Assembly: GCA_002082245.2 (NCBI GenBank)
Contig: NBTC02000002.1
Coordinates: forward strand, 4,464,001-4,528,000
Source: Yersinia enterocolitica
Lineage (GTDB): Bacteria > Pseudomonadota > Gammaproteobacteria > Enterobacterales > Enterobacteriaceae
Length of the DNA stretch: 64,000 bases
Reading direction: 5' to 3'
Shown here piece by piece: positions 38,508-47,930 of this stretch. Under the pieces are notes generated by a model. The model was given only the letters and a program-made list of their open reading frames with translations, made no database searches and had not been told where the DNA came from. How positions within the stretch are numbered: the stretch's first letter is position 1; the number at the start of each line of letters is the position of its first letter. Both the position numbers and the translations under genes were made by a program.

Positions 38508-39310
38508 CTTATAACCCAAACCGGGCGTTGTTTCGGCTGTTCGTTTCATTGGCGCTATTACTCATTTTAATTGTTTATGGCTGGGTTATTTATCCCATTG
38601 AAGTTCCGATGGATCTGATGGCGCGCCGCCAGCCGCCATCACCGGTTTATTGGTTTGGTACTGATAGTCTGGGGCGCGACTTGTGGTTGCGCTGTTTTCA
38701 GGGCATGACAACCAGTTTACAAATTGGCCTGATTGCTGCTTTTGCCAGTGGGCTGCTGGCGATGCTCACTGCCAGTTTGTGTGCTATCAATAAAACGCTG
38801 GATTATATCATTCGCGGATTAATTGACAGTATGTTGGCATTGCCCCACTTGCTGTTATTGGTGCTGATCTGCTTCACTTTGGGGGGCGGGAAACAAGGCG
38901 TTATTCTGGCGGTAGCCCTCACCCATTGGCCAAAGCTTGCCCTGATTTTACGCGCAGAAATCTTACGTATTCGCGAGACTGATTATGTGATGTTGTCTCA
39001 TCGGTTGGGTAACAGTAATTTTTACCGTTGGCGTCATCATCTGCTACCGTTATTACTGCCACAATGGATTGTTGGCACACTGTTGATGTTTCCCCATGCG
39101 GTGTTACACAGCGCAGCGCTCAGTTTTCTTGGGTTTGGGCTGTCACCTCATGAGCCGTCGTTGGGGATCTTATTAGCGGATGCACTGCGTTACCTGAGCA
39201 GTGGGGCATGGTGGCTGGCTTTTTTCCCTGGCCTGATTTTGGTGGGATTGGTATTAGTATTTGACCAGTTTGCCCGGTCGCTGCAACAACTCTGGGTGAG
39301 GATAACCTGA
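38504..39310 (+). CDS. yntC: nickel ABC transporter permease YntC
   Basis: 268 residues, overlapping yntB by 4 bp. DppC/NikC type: FGTDSLGRDLWLRCFQG near the N-terminus and a C-terminal LSFLGFGLSPHEPSLGILLADA. Partner of YntB. Confidence 0.88.
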   Translation: MTYNPNRALFRLFVSLALLLILIVYGWVIYPIEVPMDLMARRQPPSPVYWFGTDSLGRDLWLRCFQGMTTSLQIGLIAAFASGLLAMLTASLCAINKTLDYIIRGLIDSMLALPHLLLLVLICFTLGGGKQGVILAVALTHWPKLALILRAEILRIRETDYVMLSHRLGNSNFYRWRHHLLPLLLPQWIVGTLLMFPHAVLHSAALSFLGFGLSPHEPSLGILLADALRYLSSGAWWLAFFPGLILVGLVLVFDQFARSLQQLWVRIT

Positions 39311-40116
39311 TGTTGAAATTTGCAAAATTTGCTATTGATGTTGCTCATTACCGCTGGCTGGGGCGAAAAACCTGGCATCCTCTGCTGAGTAATATTTCTT
39401 TGGAGGTGAATCCGGGGGAACTGGTGGCGTTAGTTGGCGGTAGCGGTGAAGGCAAAAGTCTGTTGTTACAAAGTGCATTGGGTTTATTGCCAGACAATAT
39501 GCGTTGTCATGGCGAGATTATCCTTGATGGTGAGGTGTTGTGCGCCCAAGACAAAATTGAACGGCGCGGAAAAACGTTATGTTACGTCCCTCAAGGGGTC
39601 AGTGCGCTAAATCCATTAATTAAAGTCGGCTCACAAATGACCCGCGCCGCGCAGCTTAGTGGTGTAAAACTGCGGCTAGAAGATGTGGCAATGCAACTGC
39701 AAACCTACAATCTTGCGCCAGGGTTGGTGCATGACTTCCCTCGCCAACTCTCTGGCGGCATGGCAAAACGGGTGCTGACCAGTTGTGCCACCCTGACCAA
39801 TGCCCGCTATATTTTGGCTGATGAAGTGACCTCGTGGCTCGATGATGAGCATGCCTGCCAGTTACTGACTCACCTGCGGGCTTTTTGCCAACAAGGGCGG
39901 GGCATTTTATGGGTAACTCATGATCTGGCATTGGCGGCACGTTTTGCCGATAAGATTGCGGTGTTACATCAGGGTAAGCTACATGAGACGCTGAGTGCTG
40001 AAGAATTGAAGAATAACGGTGGTAGCCCCTGGCTACAGTCACTATGGGCGGCGCTACCGGAGCAACAATTTGTCAGTCAGCACATAGCCTTGTCGGAGGT
40101 GGGCGAATATGTTTAG
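39310..40116 (+). CDS. yntD: nickel ABC transporter ATPase YntD
   Basis: 268 residues, sharing one base with the yntC stop. Walker A GGSGEGKS, signature LSGGMAKR, Walker B ILADEVTSWLD, H-switch WVTHDL. It belongs to the OppD/NikD group. It hydrolyses ATP with YntE. Confidence 0.88.
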   Translation: MLKFAKFAIDVAHYRWLGRKTWHPLLSNISLEVNPGELVALVGGSGEGKSLLLQSALGLLPDNMRCHGEIILDGEVLCAQDKIERRGKTLCYVPQGVSALNPLIKVGSQMTRAAQLSGVKLRLEDVAMQLQTYNLAPGLVHDFPRQLSGGMAKRVLTSCATLTNARYILADEVTSWLDDEHACQLLTHLRAFCQQGRGILWVTHDLALAARFADKIAVLHQGKLHETLSAEELKNNGGSPWLQSLWAALPEQQFVSQHIALSEVGEYV

Positions 40117-40774
40117 TGTCGATAATCTGACGGTGGTTCAAGGTGGCAAACTGTTGTGGGATAGCATCTCATTTTCTCTAACAGCCGGAGAGCGCTTAGG
40201 TATTTCGGCTCCCAGTGGTTTTGGTAAAACGACCCTTGGCCGGGTATTAGCACAATGGCAGTCAGCCACTTCCGGCCAGATTTTGCTCGGTGGCGCGCCA
40301 CTGGCAAAAAAAGGTTATTGTCCTATTCAGTTAGTGCCACAGCATCCAGAACAAAGTTTCAATCCTTACCGGACTACGGGGGAGAGCTTGCATGATGCCT
40401 GGCGACCCGCAGCACATTGGCTTGAGCGGATGGCCGTTAATCCTGATTGGTTGAAGCGCCGGCCTGATGAATTGTCGGGGGGCGAGTTGGCGCGTATCGC
40501 ACTATTGCGGGCACTGGATCCGCGCACCCGATACTTGATTGCCGATGAAGTAACGGCACAACTGGATGCACATGTTCAGGCACAAATTTGGCGCGTTTTA
40601 TTAGACGAAGCGGCACACCGCCCATTGGGGCTCATTGTTTTCAGCCACAATAAATCCTTATTGGAAAAGGTGTGTTCACGTATATGGATACCAGAGCGTG
40701 AAAGTAAAATCCCTCTTTATCAAAAACCAGTGGTTAAGCCTCAAATTGGTTTGGCATTGATAAAAACAGGATGA
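40109..40774 (+). CDS. yntE: nickel ABC transporter ATPase YntE
   Basis: 221 residues, overlapping yntD by 8 bp. Walker A APSGFGKTT, signature LSGGELAR, Walker B LIADEVTAQLD, then VFSHNKS at the switch. It is somewhat shorter than NikE/OppF relatives, lacking a long C-terminal tail. Confidence 0.88.
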   Translation: MFSVDNLTVVQGGKLLWDSISFSLTAGERLGISAPSGFGKTTLGRVLAQWQSATSGQILLGGAPLAKKGYCPIQLVPQHPEQSFNPYRTTGESLHDAWRPAAHWLERMAVNPDWLKRRPDELSGGELARIALLRALDPRTRYLIADEVTAQLDAHVQAQIWRVLLDEAAHRPLGLIVFSHNKSLLEKVCSRIWIPERESKIPLYQKPVVKPQIGLALIKTG

Positions 40775-41892
40775 GTTAATAACGGTAAATTAAAATGTAA
40801 TCGATTAAATAATTATCTAGAGTGATAGTCACTCAATGTATGAGATGTTTTATTTCCAAGTGAAAATAGAATTATTGATTAGGATCATGTTCTGTTTAAA
40901 TAATGATAAAAACGCGGGGTTATACAGTGGAGATGATAATTAACATCACGGTAAGATAACTTTACATAAATAAATTGAGATAGCGTTCAATATTAACTTG
41001 AAGTAGGTGGATATTCTATACACAGTGATTAGTATTTTAACGTATTCTTATCAGGCTAACACCCCTTAGGGTTTGTGTGATTTTGTTTCTGTCTCAGCAT
41101 GCCGACTTAACATCTATTCTTGGTGGGAGTTCTGGTGTTCTTTATTTGTGATGAATATAAACCCGCATCATTTTACACCTAACTAATTGATTTTCAATTA
41201 CATTTAATTACCCTACCCTCATCGCTACAGTGTTTTTTATCAAGTTGGTAATTAATGATGAATTTTCCAGTTTTTGGTCTATATTGGTTAGAGGTGTTTT
41301 TTTTATAGCAACATATTGATTTATAATTATCTATGCTACAAAAAGAACATACCGAAACTGAGCGCTGAATAAGGGATTGGTTAGCTATGGGAAGCAAACG
41401 TTTAATCGATTCATCCGTTTGTTGTTTACTGTGGATAAATGCAGTAATCCTTTTCTGTTTTAGTAAAAAAATATTAGCGGATGCCATTCACCTATTGATT
41501 GGCATAACTAAAAGCGGTAAAAAATACCCATCAAAAATTCATCATACAAATCAATCCAGCGGGATAACACCTTTATACACGATTGTAATATCTTGCTGTA
41601 TAACGGGCGGCAGTCGTTCTTTCGATATTTTAAGTTGCAGCGCAAATGTCGGGCAGCATATTGAGGGTGGTTAAAACGCAAAATCAGAACTCAAATGAAG
41701 AATCTAACAAGATATGCAGGAGGATGCGCTTAAATTCTGAAATATACTAATTAACTGGCATCAAAAGCCTATTTTATCAGTAATAACAAGGGATAACCCT
41801 TTACTGACAAGGCAAATTAGAGGGCTAGCAGTTATAGAGCTAGTAGGTTGTTTTTCTCACTTTCACTTTCTTAACACCATACAGGAGGGCTT
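40775..41892. other. 1.1-kb non-coding region between yntE and ureA
   Basis: AT-rich. Two overlapping ORFs on opposite strands (41194-41487 and 41387-41674) have no ribosome binding site or recognisable protein and I reject them. The region presumably holds the urease promoter. A weak inverted repeat, CTAGC/GCTAG, is near 41825. I saw no urea-responsive (UreR) gene nearby. Confidence 0.5.
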
Positions 41893-42195
41893 ATGCAGCT
41901 CACCCCAAGAGAAGTTGAAAAACTCATGATCTACACGCTGTCTGATGTGGCGTTCAAACGCAAAGCGCGTGGCTTGAAACTCAATTATCCCGAAGCCGTT
42001 TCTATCATCACCGTGACTGCAATGGAAGGGGCCAGAGATGGCAAATCGGTAGAAGATGTCATGAAAGAAGCCAGCAAAGTTCTCACTAAAGATGATGTGA
42101 TGGACGGGGTAGCTGATCTGATTCCGAATGTTCAGGTTGAGGCAATTTTTACTGACGGTAGCCGGTTGGTCACGGTGCACGATCCTATTAAATAA
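41893..42195 (+). CDS. ureA: urease gamma subunit
   Basis: 100 residues, the usual length. It starts [15 protein letters not shown] and includes [14 protein letters not shown] and the end [13 protein letters not shown], all typical of UreA. AGGAGGGCTT precedes the ATG, a very strong ribosome binding site. It is structural with UreB and UreC. Confidence 0.97.
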   Translation: MQLTPREVEKLMIYTLSDVAFKRKARGLKLNYPEAVSIITVTAMEGARDGKSVEDVMKEASKVLTKDDVMDGVADLIPNVQVEAIFTDGSRLVTVHDPIK

Positions 42196-42250
42196 CACCG
42201 ATGGCAGCATGCGAGTAAAACCTGAACTGATTATTGCAGAGGATTAAAGC

Positions 42251-42685
42251 ATGAGCGCAAAGAAAAGCACTAAAGATAATGCAGAACAGAATACCCCTCT
42301 CGGGGGCTGTATTTTAGCTGATACACCGATCACCTTTAATGAAAATAAGCCAGTAACCAAAGTTAAAGTTCGCAATACCGGTGACCGACCCATTCAAGTG
42401 GGGTCGCATTTCCACTTCTTCGAAGTTAACCGTGCACTGGAGTTCGACCGTGCTGCGGCTTATGGCAAGAGACTCAATATCTCCTCAACCACCGCAATTC
42501 GTTTTGAACCCGGTGATGAAACCGAAGTTCCGCTGATCCCTTTCGGTGGCAAGCAAACACTGTATGGCTTTAACAATCTGGTGGATGGTTGGACCGGTGA
42601 AGGCGTGGTGCCTAATAGCGAACGCCCAGATAAGCTAGAGGCTATCCGTCGTGCGGCTGAGCGTGGTTTCAAATCGTCTAAATGA
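42251..42685 (+). CDS. ureB: urease beta subunit
   Basis: 144 residues, longer at both ends than the 106-residue Klebsiella subunit. The core reads NTGDRPIQVGSHFHFFEVN and ...GKRLNISSTTAIRFEPGD. The extra N-terminal 20 residues (SAKKSTKDNAEQN) are hydrophilic. It packs against UreA and UreC in the enzyme. Confidence 0.96.
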   Translation: MSAKKSTKDNAEQNTPLGGCILADTPITFNENKPVTKVKVRNTGDRPIQVGSHFHFFEVNRALEFDRAAAYGKRLNISSTTAIRFEPGDETEVPLIPFGGKQTLYGFNNLVDGWTGEGVVPNSERPDKLEAIRRAAERGFKSSK

Positions 42686-42711
42686 CACCTTTATAATATA
42701 GAAATTCACAT

Positions 42712-42757
42712 ACGTGTAATCAGCTATATATGTGTAATCAACTCTATAGTTACACGT
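42712..42757. repeat. 18-bp imperfect tandem repeat and inverted repeat, ureB-ureC
   Basis: Two 18-bp units, ACGTGTAATCAGCTATAT (42712-42729) and ATGTGTAATCAACTCTAT (42730-42747), are adjacent. ACGTGTAA at 42712 is also inverted as TTACACGT at 42750-42757. The block lies in the 96-bp gap, just before the ureC ribosome binding site. Confidence 0.7.
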
Positions 42758-42781
42758 ACCGGAAAAAGAAAGGAGCGACAG

Positions 42782-44500
42782 ATGCCTCAAATTTCTCGGC
42801 AAGAATACGCGGGTCTATTTGGCCCAACGACTGGCGATAAAATCCGTTTGGGTGACACCAATCTGTTTATCGAAATCGAAAAAGACCTGCGTGGATATGG
42901 TGAAGAGTCCGTTTACGGTGGTGGCAAGTCATTGCGTGACGGGATGGGGGCGAATAACCATCTGACCCGCGATAATGGTGTGCTGGATTTAGTGATAACC
43001 AACGTCACAATTGTTGATGCTCGTTTAGGGGTAATTAAGGCTGACGTCGGTATTCGCGATGGCAAAATTGCCGGTATCGGTAAAAGTGGTAACCCAGGTG
43101 TGATGGATGGGGTGACACCAGGAATGGTGGTCGGTGTCAGTACTGATGCCATTTCAGGTGAGCATTTGATTCTGACCGCTGCCGGTATTGATAGTCATAT
43201 TCATTTAATCTCCCCACAGCAGGCTTATCATGCACTGTCCAACGGTGTGGCAACCTTCTTTGGTGGCGGGATTGGCCCAACCGATGGTACCAACGGGACA
43301 ACTGTGACGCCGGGGCCATGGAATATTCGCCAGATGTTACGTTCTATCGAAGGTCTGCCTGTCAACGTGGGTATTCTGGGTAAAGGTAACTCCTACGGAC
43401 GTGGTCCACTGCTGGAACAAGCCATTGCTGGTGTGGTTGGCTATAAAGTCCATGAAGACTGGGGTGCGACCGCCAATGCCCTGCGCCACTCATTGCGCAT
43501 GGCAGATGAGATGGATATTCAGGTTTCGGTACATACCGACAGTTTGAACGAATGTGGCTATGTGGAAGATACCATTGATGCATTCGAAGGCCGCACTATT
43601 CACACCTTCCATACTGAAGGTGCGGGTGGGGGGCATGCACCCGATATTATCCGCGTCGCCAGCCAACCTAACGTGTTGCCAAGCTCAACCAACCCAACTC
43701 TACCATACGGTGTCAACAGTCAGGCTGAGTTGTTCGACATGATCATGGTATGTCATAACCTCAATCCAAATGTGCCAGCTGACGTCTCATTTGCTGAAAG
43801 CCGTGTGCGTCCGGAAACCATCGCAGCAGAAAACGTTCTGCACGATATGGGTGTTATCTCCATGTTCTCTAGTGACTCGCAAGCCATGGGGCGCGTCGGG
43901 GAAAACTGGCTACGTGTAATGCAAACCGCTAACGCGATGAAAGCATCACGCGGGAAATTACCAGAAGATGCACCGAATAACGATAACTTCCGTGTACTAC
44001 GTTATGTGGCAAAAATCACTATTAACCCCGCAATTGCACAGGGTGTTAGCCATGTTATCGGCTCAGTCGAAGTAGGTAAAATGGCCGACCTGGTACTGTG
44101 GGATCCGCGCTTCTTCGGAGCTAAACCTAAAATGGTTATCAAAGGTGGCATGATCAACTGGGCGGCGATGGGTGACCCGAACGCATCATTACCAACGCCA
44201 CAACCGGTATTCTATCGCCCAATGTTTGGTGCGATGGGCAAAACCCTGCAAGACACTTGCGTCACCTTTGTTTCCCAAGCCGCTCTCGACGATGGCGTGA
44301 AAGAGAAAGCTGGGCTGGAACGTCAGGTTATGGCGGTTAAAAACTGCCGTACCATCTCTAAACATGATCTGGTGCGTAATGATCAAACCCCCAATATTGA
44401 AGTGGACCCTGAAACCTTTGCGGTGAAAGTGGATGGCGTACATGCCACCTGTGAACCTATCGAAACAGCATCAATGAACCAGCGCTATTTCTTTGGTTAA
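42782..44500 (+). CDS. ureC: urease alpha subunit (catalytic)
   Basis: 572 residues. Nickel ligands are in place: His139 and His141 (DSHIHL), carbamylated Lys222 (GYKVHEDWG), [19 protein letters not shown] and Asp365 ([12 protein letters not shown]). In the flap the Cys324-His325 pair is kept, but the next residue is Asn326 (MVCHNLN) where Klebsiella has His (MVCHHLD). The enzyme hydrolyses urea to ammonia and CO2. Yersinia urease is known to have a low pH optimum. AAAGGAGCGACAG precedes the ATG. Confidence 0.98.
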   Translation: MPQISRQEYAGLFGPTTGDKIRLGDTNLFIEIEKDLRGYGEESVYGGGKSLRDGMGANNHLTRDNGVLDLVITNVTIVDARLGVIKADVGIRDGKIAGIGKSGNPGVMDGVTPGMVVGVSTDAISGEHLILTAAGIDSHIHLISPQQAYHALSNGVATFFGGGIGPTDGTNGTTVTPGPWNIRQMLRSIEGLPVNVGILGKGNSYGRGPLLEQAIAGVVGYKVHEDWGATANALRHSLRMADEMDIQVSVHTDSLNECGYVEDTIDAFEGRTIHTFHTEGAGGGHAPDIIRVASQPNVLPSSTNPTLPYGVNSQAELFDMIMVCHNLNPNVPADVSFAESRVRPETIAAENVLHDMGVISMFSSDSQAMGRVGENWLRVMQTANAMKASRGKLPEDAPNNDNFRVLRYVAKITINPAIAQGVSHVIGSVEVGKMADLVLWDPRFFGAKPKMVIKGGMINWAAMGDPNASLPTPQPVFYRPMFGAMGKTLQDTCVTFVSQAALDDGVKEKAGLERQVMAVKNCRTISKHDLVRNDQTPNIEVDPETFAVKVDGVHATCEPIETASMNQRYFFG

Positions 44501-44540
44501 TAGGAAGTTTGGACGCTAATCCGTTACTTCAGAATTCAGC

Positions 44541-44625
44541 TTGCCCACAGTAAGTATTATTTAGTGCCAAGGAGGGGGCGCGTTTGGATGAATGATACAG
44601 AAAAGGATTTCATTACTGTGGGCAA
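44541..44625. repeat. 13-bp perfect inverted repeat between ureC and ureE
   Basis: TTGCCCACAGTAA (44541-44553) and TTACTGTGGGCAA (44613-44625) can pair around a 59-base loop. The loop holds an AGGAGGGGG stretch and an ATG at 44588. It lies in the 151-bp gap before ureE. Confidence 0.7.
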
Positions 44626-44651
44626 TCTGACACAGGCAAGGAGTCAACAAC

Positions 44652-45338
44652 ATGATTTTGATAGAGCACATTCTTGGCAATGTGAAAAAGGATCCGGTTT
44701 GGCAGGCGAAACTTAAAAATGCCACTGTTGATCTGTTGGTTTTGGATCAACGGGAAGCGCAAAAAAGCCGCTGCCGTAAATCCACCATGCAGGGGTTGGA
44801 TCTCGGTATTTCTCTCGACAGGAACGTGGTACTTGCTGATGGTGATGTGCTGACATGGGATGAAGAAAGCAACGTAGCAGTAGTGGTGCAGATCCATTTG
44901 CGCGATGTGATGGTGATTGATTTGAGTGAACTGAAAAACCGTTCAGCGGATGAGTTGATTAAAACCTGCTTCGAACTGGGCCACGCATTGGGTAATCAGC
45001 ATTGGAAAGCGGTGACTAAAAATAATGAGGTGTACGTACCTCTAACGGTTGCTACCACCATGATGGACTCGGTCATGCGAACACATGGCTTCCAGCACTT
45101 ACCTTTCCGTTTTGTTAAAGGGGCAGAGATTCTGCCATTGCTGACCAACTCTGAAGCACGGCTGTTGTTTGGTGGCGCTGAAGACACTGATACCCATGTT
45201 CATGTTGCCAGCCCTCTGGATGAACCCCATGGTTCTGGCTTACATATTCACAGTATTCACTCTCATGGTGAAGGTCATAGCCATAGCCACGACCACGATC
45301 ACAGTCATGGTGATCATGATAGCGACCATAAACACTGA
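44652..45338 (+). CDS. ureE: urease accessory protein UreE (nickel metallochaperone)
   Basis: 228 residues. An N-terminal peptide-binding domain precedes a metal-binding domain with [12 protein letters not shown]. The C-terminal tail of about 50 residues has some 16 His ([20 protein letters not shown]), a nickel store. UreE delivers Ni to the UreF-UreG-UreD complex. AAGGAG precedes the ATG, inside the region after the 13-bp inverted repeat. Confidence 0.96.
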   Translation: MILIEHILGNVKKDPVWQAKLKNATVDLLVLDQREAQKSRCRKSTMQGLDLGISLDRNVVLADGDVLTWDEESNVAVVVQIHLRDVMVIDLSELKNRSADELIKTCFELGHALGNQHWKAVTKNNEVYVPLTVATTMMDSVMRTHGFQHLPFRFVKGAEILPLLTNSEARLLFGGAEDTDTHVHVASPLDEPHGSGLHIHSIHSHGEGHSHSHDHDHSHGDHDSDHKH

Positions 45339-45359
45339 TTGAGGCAGGGAGGCACCGCA

Positions 45360-46046
45360 ATGAATGCATCAGATCTGATTCGTATCATGCAATTTGGTGA
45401 TTCCGTACTGCCGGTCGGGGCCTTTACGTTTTCCAATGGTGTGGAATCAGCCATTCAAACCGGCGTGGTTCATGACGTGCCCACATTAAAAGGCTTTGTC
45501 CTGACGGCGTTAAAGCAGGCAGCGAGCTGTGATGGTATGGGGGTTGTCGCGGCCCATCGGGCCGTAATGGCGGATGATAGTGATGGCATCATCCGTGCTG
45601 ACTGGGCAGTAAATAATCGTAAGTTAAATGAAGAAAGCCGCTTGATGGCAACCCGAATGGGGAAAAAATTGGCGGAGATGTCTATCCATGTGGTGGAGCA
45701 CCCGCTGATCAGTTGGTGGCTGGGGCAGATAAAAAGTGGCAATACCGCAGGCACCTATCCGGTGACTCAGGCGGTAGTTATGGCTGCACAAGGGATAAGG
45801 CAGCGGGAAGTGGTGGTTATGCATCAATACGGTGTAGCGATGACGATATTAAGTGCGGCTATGCGTTTGATGCGCGTGACCCATTTCGACACCCAGCGCA
45901 TCTTGTTTGAGTTGAACCATGACATTGAGACGTTCTGTGATATTGCCGAGATAGGTGATATTGACCAGATGTCTTCTTATGTGCCGATTGTGGATGTATT
46001 GGCGGCGGTGCATGTGAAAGCACACGTCAGATTATTTAGTAACTAA
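45360..46046 (+). CDS. ureF: urease accessory protein UreF
   Basis: 228 residues from the ATG at 45360 (GGGAGGCACCGCA upstream); the ORF extends 21 bases further but without support. It starts [22 protein letters not shown], typical of UreF, and is helical. It joins UreD and UreG and is thought to gate GTPase activity and Ni transfer. An 87-bp gap follows, holding a weak hairpin (CTTGGTT...AACCGAG). Confidence 0.95.
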   Translation: MNASDLIRIMQFGDSVLPVGAFTFSNGVESAIQTGVVHDVPTLKGFVLTALKQAASCDGMGVVAAHRAVMADDSDGIIRADWAVNNRKLNEESRLMATRMGKKLAEMSIHVVEHPLISWWLGQIKSGNTAGTYPVTQAVVMAAQGIRQREVVVMHQYGVAMTILSAAMRLMRVTHFDTQRILFELNHDIETFCDIAEIGDIDQMSSYVPIVDVLAAVHVKAHVRLFSN

Positions 46047-46133
46047 CTGATTAATAAATTGTATTCTGAGTGCTTGGTTTTGTATTAACCGAGTGCAGAG
46101 CTAAAGCCAGATCAAAATTAAGAGGATTACCCC

Positions 46134-46799
46134 GTGAATAGCCATTCAACCGATAAACGCAAAAAGATTACCCGCATTGGTATTGGTGGCCCGGTAGGTT
46201 CAGGTAAAACCGCCATCATCGAAGTGATCACCCCGATTCTGATTAAACGGGGGATTAAGCCACTGATTATTACTAATGACATTGTGACAACAGAAGATGC
46301 CAAGCAGGTGAAACGTACCCTGAAAGGCATTTTGGATGAAGAGAAAATCCTTGGGGTTGAAACTGGTGCCTGCCCGCATACCGCGGTGCGTGAAGACCCA
46401 AGCATGAATATTGCCGCAGTAGAAGAGATGGAAGAGCGTTTCCCGGACAGTGACCTGATTATGATTGAAAGTGGTGGTGACAACCTGACACTGACTTTCA
46501 GCCCGGCACTGGCTGACTTCTATATCTATGTTATCGATGTGGCTGAAGGGGAAAAAATTCCGCGCAAAAATGGCCCTGGACTGGTTCAGGCAGACATTCT
46601 GGTCATCAATAAGATTGATCTTGCCCCCTATGTCGGCGCTAGTTTGGATGTGATGGAAAGTGATACCAAAGTGGTGCGTGGTACGCGCCCTTATATTTTG
46701 ACTAACTGTAAAACCGGTCAGGGGATTGAAGAGCTGGTGGATATGATTATGCGTGATTTTCTGTTTACTCACGTACAGCCTGAAGGAGCAAATGCATGA
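46134..46799 (+). CDS. ureG: urease accessory protein UreG (GTPase)
   Basis: 221 residues, starting at GTG after AGAGGATTACCCC. P-loop [10 protein letters not shown], the Ni-binding CPH motif in [25 protein letters not shown], and NKIDLAPY (guanine). GTP hydrolysis drives nickel insertion. It overlaps ureD by 4 bp. Confidence 0.97.
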   Translation: MNSHSTDKRKKITRIGIGGPVGSGKTAIIEVITPILIKRGIKPLIITNDIVTTEDAKQVKRTLKGILDEEKILGVETGACPHTAVREDPSMNIAAVEEMEERFPDSDLIMIESGGDNLTLTFSPALADFYIYVIDVAEGEKIPRKNGPGLVQADILVINKIDLAPYVGASLDVMESDTKVVRGTRPYILTNCKTGQGIEELVDMIMRDFLFTHVQPEGANA

Positions 46800-47761
46800 C
46801 ATCGCAGAGCCAGAATATCGTGGAGACACCTTCACGGGTTCGCGCTCACGCATTAGGTGTTAACGCGCCGGAATTAGCGAGATATCAGGATGAACCGGTG
46901 CAGATGCGTAGCGGGGCCGTAGGGAAAAGTGGTTATCTCAAACTGAGATTTGCCAAACGTGAGCATCGCAGTATTTTGGCCGAAATGGAAAGACGGGTGC
47001 CGTCGATGGTACAAAAAGCACTGTACTGGGATGAAGAAATGCCTGAATTACCTTGCGTCACCATGATTTCGACCTCGGGGTGTATTTTACAAGGGGACCG
47101 GCTGGCAACTGATATACATGTGGAGGCTGGAGCTTGCGCGCATGTTACCACACAGTCGGCCACCAAAGTTCATATGATGAATGCGAACTATGCCTCGCAG
47201 ATACAGAATTTCACCGTGGAAGAGGGAGGCTATCTGGAGTTTATGCCGGACCCGCTGATCCCACATCGTAATTCACGTTTTATTACTGATACCACTATTA
47301 ATATTCATCCGACGGCAAGCGCAATTTATTCAGAAATACTGATGTCAGGGCGTAAATACCATCATGCCGAAGAACGGTTCGGCTTTGATGTGTATTCGTC
47401 GAAAGTGGCGGCCCATGATTTGGCAGGAAAAGAGCTATTTGTTGAGAAATATGTTCTGGAGCCGAAGTCAGAGAGTCTTGATGCTGTTGGTGTGATGCAA
47501 ACATTTGATGCTTTCGGCAACGTGATTTTATTAACCCCGAAAGAGCATCATGACCGCATTCTGGCTCGGGTGGCGGCCCATTTTGACATTAAAGCCGGTA
47601 TCGCCAGTGGGGCAACACGCTTACCTAATGACTGTGGTTTAGTGTTTAAAGCACTGGGTATCGACAGCGGCGGAGTGAAGGCGGAGATTCGCCAGTTCTG
47701 GAAGATAGCTCGTGAGGAGATTCTTGGTATCACGCTGCCGGCGCAGTTTTTGTGGCGCTAA
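46796..47761 (+). CDS. ureD: urease accessory protein UreD
   Basis: 321 residues with no frameshift. The central [34 protein letters not shown] and [12 protein letters not shown] are typical. It forms the base of the activation complex on apo-urease. In Y. pestis this gene is known to be broken by a single-base insertion; here the frame is open throughout, so a functional urease is expected. It is last in the ureABCEFGD order. Confidence 0.95.
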   Translation: MTSQSQNIVETPSRVRAHALGVNAPELARYQDEPVQMRSGAVGKSGYLKLRFAKREHRSILAEMERRVPSMVQKALYWDEEMPELPCVTMISTSGCILQGDRLATDIHVEAGACAHVTTQSATKVHMMNANYASQIQNFTVEEGGYLEFMPDPLIPHRNSRFITDTTINIHPTASAIYSEILMSGRKYHHAEERFGFDVYSSKVAAHDLAGKELFVEKYVLEPKSESLDAVGVMQTFDAFGNVILLTPKEHHDRILARVAAHFDIKAGIASGATRLPNDCGLVFKALGIDSGGVKAEIRQFWKIAREEILGITLPAQFLWR

Positions 47762-47820
47762 TACTCAGGCTGGGTAATCAACATTATGGAGGCGAGGCCC
47801 AAGGATGGGCGAGTAACGAG

Positions 47821-47924
47821 AGCAGCAAGGCAGCAAACGAATGAATCCCGATGAGCTTACATCAGTAAGTGATTCGGGTGCGTGAGAGCAGCTAACACCG
47901 CTGCAGCTTCAAGTAAGAAGGGTA
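47821..47924. repeat. ERIC-type repeat (left arm degraded) between ureD and yut
   Basis: About 104 bp. AGCAAGGCAGCAAACGAATG, GAATCCCGATGAGCTTACAT and AGTAAGTGATTCGGGTG form the ERIC core; the end ...CTGCAGCTTCAAGTAAGAAGGGTA is the right arm. The left terminus (TATACCC) is missing or replaced by unrelated DNA. The element stops seven bases before the yut ATG. Confidence 0.85.
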
Positions 47925-47930
47925 AAGATA

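Noticed and set aside
41194..41674. Two overlapping ORFs (41194-41487 minus, 41387-41674 plus) between yntE and ureA
   Set aside because: No ribosome binding site, AT-rich composition, mutual overlap on opposite strands and no recognisable protein; more likely the urease control region.
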